A stretch of 40,414 nt of DNA, from the NCBI RefSeq assembly GCF_000264375.1, contig NZ_AJXW01000008.1:1-40414 (forward strand). Reading direction: 5' to 3'. Shown in pieces: positions 15,147 to 24,266 of this stretch. Source of the stretch: Rhodanobacter thiooxydans LCS2 (GTDB lineage Bacteria; Pseudomonadota; Gammaproteobacteria; Xanthomonadales; Rhodanobacteraceae). Both the position numbers and the translations under genes were made by a program. Every line of letters starts with the position of its first letter. The stretch's first letter is position 1. The notes under the pieces were generated by a model. That model did no database searches and had not been told where the DNA came from. It saw only the letters and a program-made list of their open reading frames with translations.

Positions 15147-15614
15147 ATGTCACGACGTTTTGTTGCACGCCGCTCGCCGATCCACGGCAACGGCGTGTTC
15201 GCCACCGCGCCGATCAGCAAGGGCGAGGAGATCATCGAGTACAAGGGCAAGTTGATGACCCATGCGCAGGCCGACGACCTGTATGGCGACGGCGGCGAGA
15301 CCGGCCACACCTTCCTGTTCACGCTCAACGACGACTACATCATCGACGCCAACCAGGGCGGCAACAGCGCGCGCTGGATCAACCACAGCTGCGCGCCGAA
15401 CTGCCGCGCGCTGGTCGAGGAAAGCGCCAGCGGCGACCCGCGCAGGGACCGCGTGCTGATCGAGGCGATCCGCAACATCAAGCCGGGCGAGGAGCTCACC
15501 TACGACTACGGCATCGTGCTCGACGTGCCCCACACGGCGCGCCTGAAGAAGCTGTGGAAGTGCCTGTGCGGCTCGCCGCAATGCACCGGCACGCTGCTCA
15601 AGCCCAAGCGCTAG
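15147..15614 (+). CDS. SET-domain protein lysine methyltransferase
   Basis: A 155-residue single SET domain, which transfers methyl from S-adenosylmethionine to a protein lysine. All hallmark motifs are present: SPIHGNGVFATAPISKGEEI at the start, RWINHSCAPNC (Asn79-His80-Ser81-Cys82), GEELTYDYG (116-122), and a post-SET zinc site CLCGSPQC (Cys139, 141, 146) that with Cys82 can bind one Zn. The frame is open from 14802, but MSRRFVARRSP at 15147 is the conserved beginning. No signal peptide, so it acts in the cytoplasm or is delivered elsewhere. Target unknown: ribosomal, DNA-binding or host proteins are all possible. Monocistronic, 86 bp before the MoxR operon. Confidence 0.9.
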   Translation: MSRRFVARRSPIHGNGVFATAPISKGEEIIEYKGKLMTHAQADDLYGDGGETGHTFLFTLNDDYIIDANQGGNSARWINHSCAPNCRALVEESASGDPRRDRVLIEAIRNIKPGEELTYDYGIVLDVPHTARLKKLWKCLCGSPQCTGTLLKPKR

Positions 15615-15635
15615 CCAGCGGTCAAAATTCGCTTC

Positions 15636-15641
15636 TATACT
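15636..15641 (+). promoter_or_regulatory. Candidate -10 (TATACT) for the RDD-MoxR operon
   Basis: TTCTATACTCGCC lies 22 bp past the SET stop codon and 60 bp before the first RDD gene. Five of six bases match consensus. No matching -35 is obvious. The operon has no other internal gap before moxR, so this is the natural place for its promoter. Confidence 0.45.
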
Positions 15642-15700
15642 CGCCAGCGTTGCCCGACATGGGGGAGGGCAACCAGGACGGCAACAAGGGGAAGGAAGCA

Positions 15701-16219
15701 ATGGAAACGAATCCGTATGCCGCGCCAGCGGCGGTGGTCGACGATGCGGCCGCGTGGGATGCGTACGATCTGGAAAACCGCAAGGCCGGGCGCGGCAAGC
15801 GCCTCGGGGCCGTGCTGCTGGACGGGTTGGTCAACCTGATCTGGGCCCTCCCGGTTTTCTGGGGCGGCATGATGGCGATCGGCGTCAGCAAGGGGGTCAA
15901 GCCGGCCGCGCCGATGGTCGGCGTGATGCTGCTGGGCTTCGCGCTGCTGGTGGCGATCGTCGTGGTCAACTGTGTGCTGCTGCACCGGCATGGGCAGACC
16001 ATCGGCAAGCGCGCGCTGGATATCGCCATCGTGCGCACCGACGGCAGCCGCATGGGCCTGCTGCGCTACATCTTCATCCGGGCGTTGCCGGTGATCCTGC
16101 TTGGCGCGATTCCGTACGTGGGCTGGCTGGTCTCGCTGGCCGACCCGCTGCTGATCTTCGGCCCGGAGCGCCGCTGCCTGCATGACCTGATCGCCGACAC
16201 CATCGTCGTCGACGTCTGA
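15701..16219 (+). CDS. RDD family membrane protein (first copy)
   Basis: A 172-residue inner-membrane protein of the RDD family. After a soluble 35-residue N-terminus (METNPYAAPAAVVDD) come about four hydrophobic segments: around 43-62, 72-92, 124-138 and 140-155. The family arginine occurs in GRGKRLGAVLLDGLVN and the conserved H-G-Q-T-I-G-K-R-A-L motif lies between helices 2 and 3. Strong ribosome site AAGGGGAAGGAAG ahead of ATG 15701. First gene of the seven-gene operon; its TGA shares one base with the next ATG (TGATG). RDD proteins are poorly understood; some are linked to ion transport. Role in the MoxR system is inferred only from the operon. Confidence 0.88.
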   Translation: METNPYAAPAAVVDDAAAWDAYDLENRKAGRGKRLGAVLLDGLVNLIWALPVFWGGMMAIGVSKGVKPAAPMVGVMLLGFALLVAIVVVNCVLLHRHGQTIGKRALDIAIVRTDGSRMGLLRYIFIRALPVILLGAIPYVGWLVSLADPLLIFGPERRCLHDLIADTIVVDV

Positions 16220-16899
16220 TGCTCGACACCGTCCGCGAGATCGAGACACCCGAAGGCGTCTCGCTGCGCCTGCGTGCGGCCGGCGCGTTGCCGCGCGCGC
16301 AGGCGTGGATGGTCGACCTGTTGCTGCGTCTGGTGGTGCTGTTCGTCGCGATGATCCCGCTGGCGCTGTTCGGCAAGGGCGGCAACGGGCTGGCCATGCT
16401 GCTGATGTTCGCGCTGCTGTGGGCGTACTCGGTGGTGTGCGAGGTGTGGCTGGACGGGCAGACCCTGGGCAAGCGCGCGCTGGGCCTGCGCGTGGTCAAG
16501 GCGGACGGCACGCCGGTGACCTGGCTGCCGTCGGTGGTGCGCAACCTGCTGCGTGCGGTGGATGCGCTGCCGGGCGTGTACGGCGTGGGTCTGGCCAGCA
16601 CGCTGATCGACCCGCATGCGCGCCGGCTCGGTGACATCGTGGCCGGCACCATGGTGATCCACGCGCAGGAGCTGCCGGCGGGCCAGCAGGTGCCGGTGCT
16701 GCCGGCGCTGCCGCTGCCGCACGTGCTGGCGGCCGACGAGCAGGCCGCGCTGGTGGAGTACGCCGAGCGTGCCGGACAGCTCACCGTGCAGCGGCAGGAA
16801 GAACTGGCCAACCTGCTCACGCCACTGACCGGGCAGCGCGACACCGCGGCGATACGGCAACTGGTCGCGCACGCCAACTGGCTGCTGGGACGCGCATGA
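16219..16899 (+). CDS. RDD family membrane protein (second copy)
   Basis: A 226-residue RDD protein, distinct from but related to the one before it. Family motifs: AQAWMVDLLLRLVVLFVAMI as the first helix and GQTLGKRALGLRVVKADGTP after the second. Two more hydrophobic stretches lie in residues 95-135. The C-terminal 70 residues are soluble and charged, reaching into the cytoplasm (VEYAERAGQLTVQRQEELAN), and could contact the MoxR ATPase. Coupled to both neighbours: one base shared with the upstream stop and a four-base overlap (ATGA) with the SpoIIM-like gene. The tandem duplication suggests hetero-oligomers. Function unknown. Confidence 0.88.
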   Translation: MLDTVREIETPEGVSLRLRAAGALPRAQAWMVDLLLRLVVLFVAMIPLALFGKGGNGLAMLLMFALLWAYSVVCEVWLDGQTLGKRALGLRVVKADGTPVTWLPSVVRNLLRAVDALPGVYGVGLASTLIDPHARRLGDIVAGTMVIHAQELPAGQQVPVLPALPLPHVLAADEQAALVEYAERAGQLTVQRQEELANLLTPLTGQRDTAAIRQLVAHANWLLGRA

Positions 16900-17873
16900 A
16901 GCAGGAACGTTTCATCGCCCTGCACAGCCGCGAGTGGGATGGCCTGCAGTCATGGCTGAACGCGCTGGACCGCCAGCCCAAGCGCACCCTGCGGCAGGAA
17001 CAGGCGCTGGAGTTTCCGCAGTCCTACCGGCGCGTGTGTCACCACCTGGCGCTGGCGCGCGGGCGCGGCTACAGTCATGAGGTCACCGAACGGCTGCAGC
17101 GGCTGGTGCAGCAGGGGCATCGCGTGCTGTACCGGCCGCCGGCACCGCGCTGGCACCGCGTGGCGGGTTTCCTGCTGGCGGGCTTCCCGCGTCTGGTGCG
17201 TGCGCAGTGGCGCTGCATGGCGCTGGCGGCGGCGCTGTTCTACCTGCCGGCGCTGTGCCTGGTGGTGCTGCTGCAGCTGCGCCCGGAGTTGGCGCACACC
17301 TTGTTCAGCAGCGCGCAGCTGGTGCAGTTCGAGAAGATGTACGACCCGGCGAACGCGCACATCGGCCGCAGCAGCGGTACCGATCTGCAGATGTTCGGCT
17401 ACTACGTGATGAACAACGTCAGCATCGCGTTCCGCACGTTCGCCTCGGGCCTGGTCTTCGGCGTCGGCGCGATCTACGTGCTCGGCGCCAACGGCGTGCT
17501 GATCGGCGGCGTGGCCGGGCACCTCACCGCGATCGGCTACGGCGGCCCGTTCTGGCGGTTCGTGGTGGGCCATTCGGCGTTCGAGCTGAGCGCGCTGGTG
17601 ATCGCCGGCGGCGCCGGCCTGCAGCTTGGCCTGACCCTGCTGGCGCCGGGGCGGCAGCGGCGCGGCCCGGCGCTGGTCGCGGCCGGCTGGGTCGGCGCGC
17701 AGCTGGCGCTGGGCGCGTTCGCGATGCTGCTGGTGGCGGCGTTCATCGAGGCCTACTGGTCGTCGATCGCGGCGCTGCCGGATGCACTGCGCTTCGGCGT
17801 CGGCGCGCTGCTGTGGCTGCTGGTGCTGGGCTGGCTGTGGCGCGGCGGCAGGGCGGGCACGCGTGGAACTTGA
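16896..17873 (+). CDS. SpoIIM-like (stage II sporulation protein M / DUF95) membrane protein
   Basis: A 325-residue membrane protein. The cytoplasmic N-terminal 95 residues are helical and basic, followed by about five membrane helices (for example CMALAAALFYLPALCLVVLL, SGLVFGVGAIYVLGANGVLI). The central YYVMNNVSIAFRTFASGLVF and the GHLTAIGYGG ... VVGHSAFELSALVIAGGAGL segments are hallmarks of the DUF95/SpoIIM family. The host is not a sporeformer; outside Firmicutes such proteins sit in MoxR operons like this one. ATG overlaps the preceding stop by four bases, and the next gene starts inside its last codons. It may act as scaffold for the MoxR-dependent complex. Confidence 0.88.
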   Translation: MKQERFIALHSREWDGLQSWLNALDRQPKRTLRQEQALEFPQSYRRVCHHLALARGRGYSHEVTERLQRLVQQGHRVLYRPPAPRWHRVAGFLLAGFPRLVRAQWRCMALAAALFYLPALCLVVLLQLRPELAHTLFSSAQLVQFEKMYDPANAHIGRSSGTDLQMFGYYVMNNVSIAFRTFASGLVFGVGAIYVLGANGVLIGGVAGHLTAIGYGGPFWRFVVGHSAFELSALVIAGGAGLQLGLTLLAPGRQRRGPALVAAGWVGAQLALGAFAMLLVAAFIEAYWSSIAALPDALRFGVGALLWLLVLGWLWRGGRAGTRGT

Positions 17874-19377
17874 GCGGATCAGCGTGGTGCTGCGCCCGCG
17901 CGCGCCGCGCGAGGCGCTGGACCTGGGCGCCGCGCTGCTGCGCGCGAACGCGGCGGCGGTGTGGTCGGCGTGGTTCGCCTTCACGCTGCCGGTATTCGTG
18001 CTGTGCAATGCGCTGGGCCTGCTGCTGGGGTTGCCGTGGCTGGGCCTGGTGCTGGTGTGGTGGCTGAAGCCGCTGTTCGACCGTGTGCCGCTGTATGTGC
18101 TGTCGCGTGCGGTGTTCGACCGCGCGCCGGGCTGGCGCGAGACCCTGCGCGGCCAGCGCCAGTGGAGCTGGCGCAGCACGCTGGCCGGGCTGAGCTGGTT
18201 GCGCATCGACAGCAGTCGCGCGCTGCGCCTGCCGCTGGAACTGCTCGAAGGCGCGCCGCGCCAGCAGCGCGCCGCGCGCTGGAAGGTATTGCGCCGACGC
18301 ATCACCGGCGAGACCAGCCTGCTCACCTATGGCTGCCTGCAGTTCGAGCTGGTGCTGTTCCTGAGCTTCTGGCTGTTCGCGTTGCTGCTGATTCCGCACG
18401 AGTGGCGGCCGGAGTCGCTCGCCAGTTTCTTCCGCGACGACGTGCACGTCGCCGCCACGCCGTGGATCCTTGCCGGCGCCACGGTGGCCTACCTGGCGAT
18501 GAGCGCGATCGAGCCGCTGTACGTGGCCTGCGGTTTCGCGCTGTACCTGAACCGGCGCACCCAGCTCGAAGCGTGGGACATCGACCTGGCGTTCCGCCGC
18601 CTGCGCGCGCGCCTGCAGGGGCTGGGCAAGCTGCTCGGCGTGCTGCTGCTGTGCGCCAGCGCGCTGCCGCTGTCGGTGCGGGCGGCAACCGCGAGCGTGG
18701 ACGTGCCCAAGCCGGTGGCCAGCAACCTCGATCAGGTGTTCGGACCGCCGGCCGGCGCGGATCGTTTCGCCGCCGCGGCCGCCGAGGTCTACCGCGATCC
18801 GCGCTTCGGCGGCGAGCGCACGGTTCGCCGCTGGAGCTTCAAGTACGCCTCGGAGCCGGCCGCGCGTGCGCAGCCGCTGGCGTTCCCGCTGCTGGCGCGC
18901 GTGCTGGCGGCGGTGTTCAAGGGTTTGTTGTGGCTGGGGCTGATCGGCGCCGTCGGCGCGCTGGCATGGTTCGCCTGGCGCTGGCGCGGGCGGCGGGTGC
19001 CGGCCGCCGACGAGACGGCGCCGGCACCGTTGCATGGTTTGGCGAGTGTCGAGGCGCCATCGCCGCTGCCAGCCGACCTGGCGGCGGCGACCCGCGCCCT
19101 GTGGCAAGGACAGCGCCGGCGCGAGGCGCTGGCGCTGCTGTACCGCGGCAGCGTGGAGCGCACCGCGCAGTTGCTGCAGCTGCCGCCGGCAGTCGGCGCG
19201 ACCGAGGCGGACTGGCTGCGCCAGGCCGCGGCCATCGCCGATACGGAGCGCGCACAACGCGTGGTGGCGATCGTGCGCGCCTGGCAGTTCGCCGCGTACG
19301 CCGGGCGCTATCCGGACGATGCCGCGATCGAGCGCCTGCTGAATGGCTGGCCGGCACAGGCGGGGGCGTCGGCATGA
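17863..19377 (+). CDS. DUF4129 domain membrane protein
   Basis: A 504-residue protein starting at GTG 17863 (VELERISVVLRPRAPREALD), which overlaps the end of the SpoIIM-like gene by 11 bases. The longer open frame from 17782 runs antiparallel to real coding sequence and is unlikely. Membrane segments lie around residues 38-66, 165-185, 202-222, 255-275 and 345-370. The C-terminal 120 residues are the DUF4129 domain, with ALWQGQRRREALALLYRGSV and the closing VRAWQFAAYAGRYPDDAAIE. DUF4129 is found beside MoxR and DUF58 and, in other families, fused to transglutaminase domains. Probably structural partner of the ATPase; no catalytic motif seen. Four-base overlap with the next gene. Confidence 0.86.
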   Translation: MELERISVVLRPRAPREALDLGAALLRANAAAVWSAWFAFTLPVFVLCNALGLLLGLPWLGLVLVWWLKPLFDRVPLYVLSRAVFDRAPGWRETLRGQRQWSWRSTLAGLSWLRIDSSRALRLPLELLEGAPRQQRAARWKVLRRRITGETSLLTYGCLQFELVLFLSFWLFALLLIPHEWRPESLASFFRDDVHVAATPWILAGATVAYLAMSAIEPLYVACGFALYLNRRTQLEAWDIDLAFRRLRARLQGLGKLLGVLLLCASALPLSVRAATASVDVPKPVASNLDQVFGPPAGADRFAAAAAEVYRDPRFGGERTVRRWSFKYASEPAARAQPLAFPLLARVLAAVFKGLLWLGLIGAVGALAWFAWRWRGRRVPAADETAPAPLHGLASVEAPSPLPADLAAATRALWQGQRRREALALLYRGSVERTAQLLQLPPAVGATEADWLRQAAAIADTERAQRVVAIVRAWQFAAYAGRYPDDAAIERLLNGWPAQAGASA

Positions 19378-20479
19378 ACCGCCGGGCGCTGCTGCTGCCG
19401 GGCCTGCTGGTACTGGGCGCCGCGTTGCTGGTGGCGGGCTTCTTCGCCACCTTCGAGCGCAAGGACGTTACCGAGCCGGTGACCTTCCATGGCGAGGCGC
19501 GCTACAACCGCTTTTTCGCGCTGGAGCAGACGCTGCGCCGCCTGGACGAGCCGGTGACTTCGCTGGCCACGCTGGACCCGCCCAAGATGCCGCTGACTTC
19601 CGGTGACACCTTGCTGCTTGGCGATGAGGCGGCGCGGGTCGATGTGGACGATGCCGCACGGATCGCCGCGTTCGTGCGCAGCGGCGGCCACCTGCTGCTG
19701 TCGCCGGGGGCGGCCGCGACGGTGCGCGTGCCGCTGTTCGAGGCGCTGGCCCTGCTCGATCCGCGCCCGGCGGAACATGCCTGCCGCCTGCTGCGCACCG
19801 CCGCCGCGAACGAGAAGGGGGGCGTGCTGCTGTGTGGCCATCGCTTCCGCCTGCGGCCGGGCGCACCCGTGGAGGCGGCGATCGGCGATGCGCAGGACGG
19901 CTACCTGTTCGCGCGCACCCGGCTGGGCAAGGGCACGGTCAGCCTGCTGGCCGGCTTCAGCGCGCTCTCGCGCAACGAGCTGAAGCAGGCCGCCGCGCAG
20001 CAGTTCGCCTGGCAGCTGCTGGCGCCGAACCGCGGGCGCGGCGTGCTCTACCTGGTCTACGCGCTGGACGGCCCGACTTTCCTCAAGTGGCTGTCGGTCA
20101 AGGGCTGGCCCGCGCTGCTGGCGCTGGCCGCGTTGCTGGCCGCGTGGATGGCGATGCGCAGCGCGCGGCTTGGCCCGCTGCTGCCGGTGCCGCCCTTGCA
20201 CCGGCGCGCGCTGCTCGAACACGTGCAGGCCGCCGGCGAGTTCCTGTATCGCCGCGACGGCGGCCGCAGTCTGCACCAGCTGGCCTGCGAGACCGTGCTG
20301 GCGCGCCTGCGCCGGCGCGACCCGGCCTGCGTGATGCTCAGCGGCGACGCCCTGTACGCACGCCTGGCCGAACGCTTCGGGCTCGACGCCGCGCAGGTGG
20401 CCCAGGCCTTCCAGTCACCCGCGAACGCGCCGGCGTTCCGCGCTTCCATCATCACCCTGGCCCGACTCAGGAGCCGCCC

Positions 20480-20483
<4 letters not shown>
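19374..20483 (+). CDS. DUF4350 domain protein
   Basis: A 369-residue protein with an N-terminal membrane helix (LLLPGLLVLGAALLVAGFFA) and a second one near residues 243-262 (GWPALLALAALLAAWMAM). Between them lies a DUF4350 domain, probably periplasmic: NRFFALEQTLRRLDEPVTSL and VRSGGHLLLSPGAAATVRVP resemble the glutamine-amidotransferase-like fold seen in this family. The C-terminal 100 residues are cytoplasmic and helical (LLEHVQAAGEFLYRRDGGRS). It is usually encoded between DUF4129 and MoxR, as here. Overlaps both neighbours by four bases, so translation is coupled. No catalytic triad can be claimed. Confidence 0.85.
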
Positions 20484-21484
<1,001 letters not shown>

Positions 21485-21505
21485 CGCGAGCTACCCGCCT
21501 TTTTT

Positions 21506-21581
21506 GTAGGAGCGCACCCTGTGCGCGATGCTCTGATGCTCCATCGGAGCGAAGAGCATCGCGCACAGGGTGCGCTCCTAC
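21506..21581. repeat. REP element: perfect 29-bp inverted repeat with GTAG ends
   Basis: The arm 21506-21534 (starting GTAGGAGCGCACCCTGTGCG) is the exact reverse complement of 21553-21581. The 18-base centre holds a further GCTCC/GGAGC pairing, so nearly the whole element can form one hairpin. The GTAG head and the GGAGCGCAC core match the REP families of Stenotrophomonas, Xanthomonas and relatives, which are spread by RAYT transposases. It lies in the operon between moxR and the DUF58 gene and ends 21 bp before the DUF58 start. Confidence 0.88.
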
Positions 21582-21602
21582 ACGCACGTTCGGGGGCTGT
21601 TG

Positions 21603-22910
21603 ATGCGGCCAGCTCCCGCGCTGCTGTGGCTGCTGCTTGGCTGGACCGTACTCGGCGTGCTGGTCAGCCTCGGCTGGCTGTCGCTCGCGGCGTGGCTGGC
21701 CAGCGGCGGCGCGGTCGCGCTGCTGGCGTTCATCGACGGCTGGCGCCTGCGCCGTATGCCGTCGCCCACCGTGCAGCGCGAGCTGGCGCCGGTGATGCCG
21801 CTGGGGCCGCAGGCGCGGGTCGGCCTGCGCCTGCGTGGCACGGCACGGCGCGCGCAGAAGCTGCGCCTGCACGACCTGCATCCGGGCGGCTGGGTGGCAA
21901 GCGGCATGCCGCGCACGGTGGTGTTGCCGCCGGGCGGCGACGTGCTTCTCGACTACGCGGTCACCCCCGACGCGCGTGGCCAGTTCACGTTCGACGGTTG
22001 CCACGTGCAACTGCGCTCGCCGTGGCATTGCTGGACCGCGCGCCGCGTGCTCGGCGCGGCATCGACGGTGCGCGTGTATCCGAACTTCGCCGCGCTGGCC
22101 GAGCTGGCCGGGCTGAGCGTGGAACTGGCCTCGCGCAGCGTCGGCGCCCGGCTGCAGCGGCGCCGCGGCGAAGGCACCGAGTTCCAGGAACTGCGCGACT
22201 ACCGCGTCGGCGACAGCCTGCGCAAGATCGACTGGAAGGCCACCGCGCGCAGCAGCCGCCTGATCTCGCGCGAGTACCGCGACGAGCGCAACCAGCAGGT
22301 GGTGCTGATGCTCGACTGCGGCCGCCGCATGCTGGCGCAGGACGACCAGTTGGCGCACTTCGACCACGTGCTGAACGCCTCGCTGGCACTGGCCAGCATC
22401 GCGCTGCGCCAGGGCGATGCGGTGGGCCTGCTGGCCTGCACCGGCCAGCAGCAGCGCTGGCTGCCGCCGCAGCAGGGCAGCGGCGGCATGGACATGCTGC
22501 TCGGCGCCGGCTACGACCTGCAGGCCATGCCGCTGGCCACCGACTACCTCGCCGCCGCCAGCGCGCTGCAGGCGCACCAGCGGCGCCGCGCGCTGGTGGT
22601 ACTGGTTACCAACGTACGCGACGAAGACGACGCCGAACTGCGCGCCGCGGTGAGCATGCTGTCCAAACGCCACTTGGTGATGCTGGTCAGCCTGCGCGAA
22701 CTGGCCCTCGACCGCGCCGCTGCCGATCCCGGCGACGAACTGGAAACCGGCATCCGCAGCGCCGCCGCGATGCACTACCTGGCCGAACGCGAACGCGTGC
22801 ACGAAGCGCTGCGCCGCGAAGGCGTCAACACGCTCGACGTGCGCTGCAGCGAACTGTCCGGCGCACTGATCGAGCGGTATCTGGCGATCAAGCGGGGGAA
22901 TCGGCTGTAG
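21603..22910 (+). CDS. DUF58 domain protein (MoxR partner)
   Basis: A 435-residue protein. N-terminal membrane segments (LLWLLLGWTVLGVLVSLGWL, then a second through residue 45) tether it; the DUF58 signature YRVGDSLRKIDWKATARSSR at about 201-220 is followed by VVLMLDCGRRM, which opens a von Willebrand factor A-like domain (D-x-G in place of D-x-S-x-S). RRALVVLVTNVRDEDDAELR continues the fold. Start at ATG 21603 places the hydrophobic segment first; a weak GGGGG lies ahead. DUF58 proteins are regular partners of MoxR ATPases. Last gene of the operon and the only one not overlapping its neighbour: a REP hairpin separates them, which may uncouple its expression. Confidence 0.92.
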   Translation: MRPAPALLWLLLGWTVLGVLVSLGWLSLAAWLASGGAVALLAFIDGWRLRRMPSPTVQRELAPVMPLGPQARVGLRLRGTARRAQKLRLHDLHPGGWVASGMPRTVVLPPGGDVLLDYAVTPDARGQFTFDGCHVQLRSPWHCWTARRVLGAASTVRVYPNFAALAELAGLSVELASRSVGARLQRRRGEGTEFQELRDYRVGDSLRKIDWKATARSSRLISREYRDERNQQVVLMLDCGRRMLAQDDQLAHFDHVLNASLALASIALRQGDAVGLLACTGQQQRWLPPQQGSGGMDMLLGAGYDLQAMPLATDYLAAASALQAHQRRRALVVLVTNVRDEDDAELRAAVSMLSKRHLVMLVSLRELALDRAAADPGDELETGIRSAAAMHYLAERERVHEALRREGVNTLDVRCSELSGALIERYLAIKRGNRL

Positions 22911-23144
22911 AGGCCAAAAAGGCTGGCATGCGGGCGCGGTCGTGCGCTTGCCGCTGCCGGCTTGCGGTGGGAGGATCGCTGTGTGATCGGTGTTAGCGGG
23001 AAAGACTGCGGGATTAGGCGGCGTGGACAGGGGAATTCGTTGATTCGCGCAGGAAACTTCCGGCGACCGCAGCCCGATTAGGCGGGTTAGGCCGCGGAAT
23101 TAGGGTTCATTCGACAACCGAATTTACAGTAAGTTAGAGCCCAC

Positions 23145-23525
23145 ATGCCAAGCACTCCACAACCGGAAGGCAAGAGATTTGCCGCCAAGCTGCTTTTCCA
23201 GTTCCGCGTTGTCGTCGACGGCGATTCTGGCGTCATGCGTACCTGCGAGGAGCGAATTATCGTTTTTCGTGCAAGCACTGCTCGGAAGGCGCTTGCGACC
23301 GCAAAACGCCGAGGCAGAGCTGCTCAGCACACCTATGAGAATGACGCTGGCCGTACGGTGTACTTTGAGTTTGTCGGCATCCAGGATCTGTTGCATCTAG
23401 GGCTCGAGTGTGAGGAAGATGAAGTCTGGTACAACATCACACAGCGCAAGCTACCCATGGAGCGTGCTGCTTCTATCCTTCCTCCGGAAGGTGGGCTCAA
23501 TGCCATCCGCAACAGCGGGCTCTGA
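23145..23525 (+). CDS. DUF4288 domain protein
   Basis: A 126-residue soluble protein. The pattern RFAAKLLFQFRVVVDGD, then CEERIIVFRASTARKALATA (residues 33-52) and VYFEFVGIQDLLHLGLECEE (residues 71-90) with EVWYNI after it, fits DUF4288, a small family of unknown function often found beside immunity or toxin genes. ATG 23145 gives the conserved beginning; no strong ribosome site. Base composition is visibly lower in GC than the neighbouring operon, and third positions are much less G/C-biased, suggesting acquisition from elsewhere. Its stop codon is immediately followed, in frame, by the degraded toxin sequence. Role unknown; an immunity-type job is only a guess from context. Confidence 0.75.
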   Translation: MPSTPQPEGKRFAAKLLFQFRVVVDGDSGVMRTCEERIIVFRASTARKALATAKRRGRAAQHTYENDAGRTVYFEFVGIQDLLHLGLECEEDEVWYNITQRKLPMERAASILPPEGGLNAIRNSGL

Positions 23526-23777
23526 CATCTCCGCAAGAGACTTCCAGACAATCCCAGCAAGGCGCTCCACAACGGCCGAAGGGCCGGTCAAGCAGGGGTC
23601 CAGTTCCTCGGCAACTATTTGAAGATGCGCGCGACCAGCGGCGCTTGGTGCACGATCTATGTGGCCAAATTCGCCCAGGCGATCTACGTGTTGCATGCCT
23701 TCCAGAAGAAGACGCAGAAAACGGCCAAGGCGGATCTGGACTTGGCCGCGCGGCGCTACAAGCTGATTGGAAGTTGA
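23526..23777 (+). pseudogene. RelE/HigB-type (Gp49-like) toxin, N-terminally degraded
   Basis: The frame after the DUF4288 stop reads through to 23777 without a start codon until ATG 23625. The last 50 codons encode a recognisable C-terminus of the phage-derived Gp49-like/HigB toxin family: CTIYVAKFAQAIYVLHAFQK then KTQKTAKADLDLAARRYKLI. The family normally has about 100 residues, with the N-terminal half carrying conserved aromatic and basic residues; here that half is unrecognisable and lacks a start. The mRNA-cleaving activity is therefore presumably lost. It lies three bases ahead of the antitoxin gene, the usual toxin-first order. Confidence 0.65.
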
Positions 23778-23780
23778 GCC

Positions 23781-24089
23781 ATGAAGAAGACCGATTCCCG
23801 TTGGGACGACACGCGCCGTACCGAAGGCAGCGGCAACGTGTTCGTGGACATGGACTTCGACCCAGCCGAAGCGGAAGTGATGCAGTTGCGAGCCGAGGTG
23901 ATGCTGCGCATCGAGCACTTGCTGCGCGAGAAGGGTTGGACACAGGCCGAGGCCGCGCGCCGTTTGGGCGTGACGCAGCCGCGCATTTCGCGACTGGTGA
24001 AAGGGCGTTGGGAGGATTTCAGCCTGGACATGCTGCTGACGCTGGCGGCGCGCGCCGGTCTGCATCCGAAGCTGCGGCTGGCGGCCTAG
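23781..24089 (+). CDS. XRE family antitoxin (HigA-like)
   Basis: A 102-residue helix-turn-helix protein of the antitoxin group paired with Gp49-like toxins. The N-terminal GSGNVFVDMDFDPAEAEVMQ is the typical toxin-contact region (G-N-V-F-x-D-x-x-F). The HTH lies at about 53-80: KGWTQAEAARRLGVTQPRIS followed by RLVKGRWEDFSLDML. Length is full. It begins three bases after the toxin remnant, so it came as the second gene of a toxin-antitoxin pair. With the toxin broken it is probably an orphan that may still bind operators of related systems. Composition is nearer the chromosome than that of the DUF4288 gene. Confidence 0.85.
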   Translation: MKKTDSRWDDTRRTEGSGNVFVDMDFDPAEAEVMQLRAEVMLRIEHLLREKGWTQAEAARRLGVTQPRISRLVKGRWEDFSLDMLLTLAARAGLHPKLRLAA

Positions 24090-24103
24090 GGCAACGCTGT
24101 GAA

Positions 24104-24176
24104 GTCGTCACCCGCGCGAAAGCGGGGGCCCGAGAGGTTGCTTTCCATGGATGCTCGCTTTCGCGGGCATGACGAC
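24104..24176. repeat. Imperfect inverted repeat, intergenic GCGAAAGCGGG-type element
   Basis: GTCGTCACCCGCGCGAAAGC at 24104 pairs imperfectly with the segment ending CGCGGGCATGACGAC at 24176; the outer GTCGTCA/TGACGAC (7 bp) is exact. Elements of this kind, with the T-C-A-x-C-C-G-C-G-A-A-A-G-C-G-G-G core, are common intergenic repeats in beta- and gammaproteobacteria. It sits between the antitoxin stop and the convergent EF-G-like gene and could end transcripts. Confidence 0.6.
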
Positions 24177-24266
24177 AAGGACTATTCCAGCGTGGCCCCG
24201 ATTCAGGACGGCGAGTAAATGGGGCGGGGGGAATAAACAAAATCGCGCTTCCCGCCCATTCTGGCC

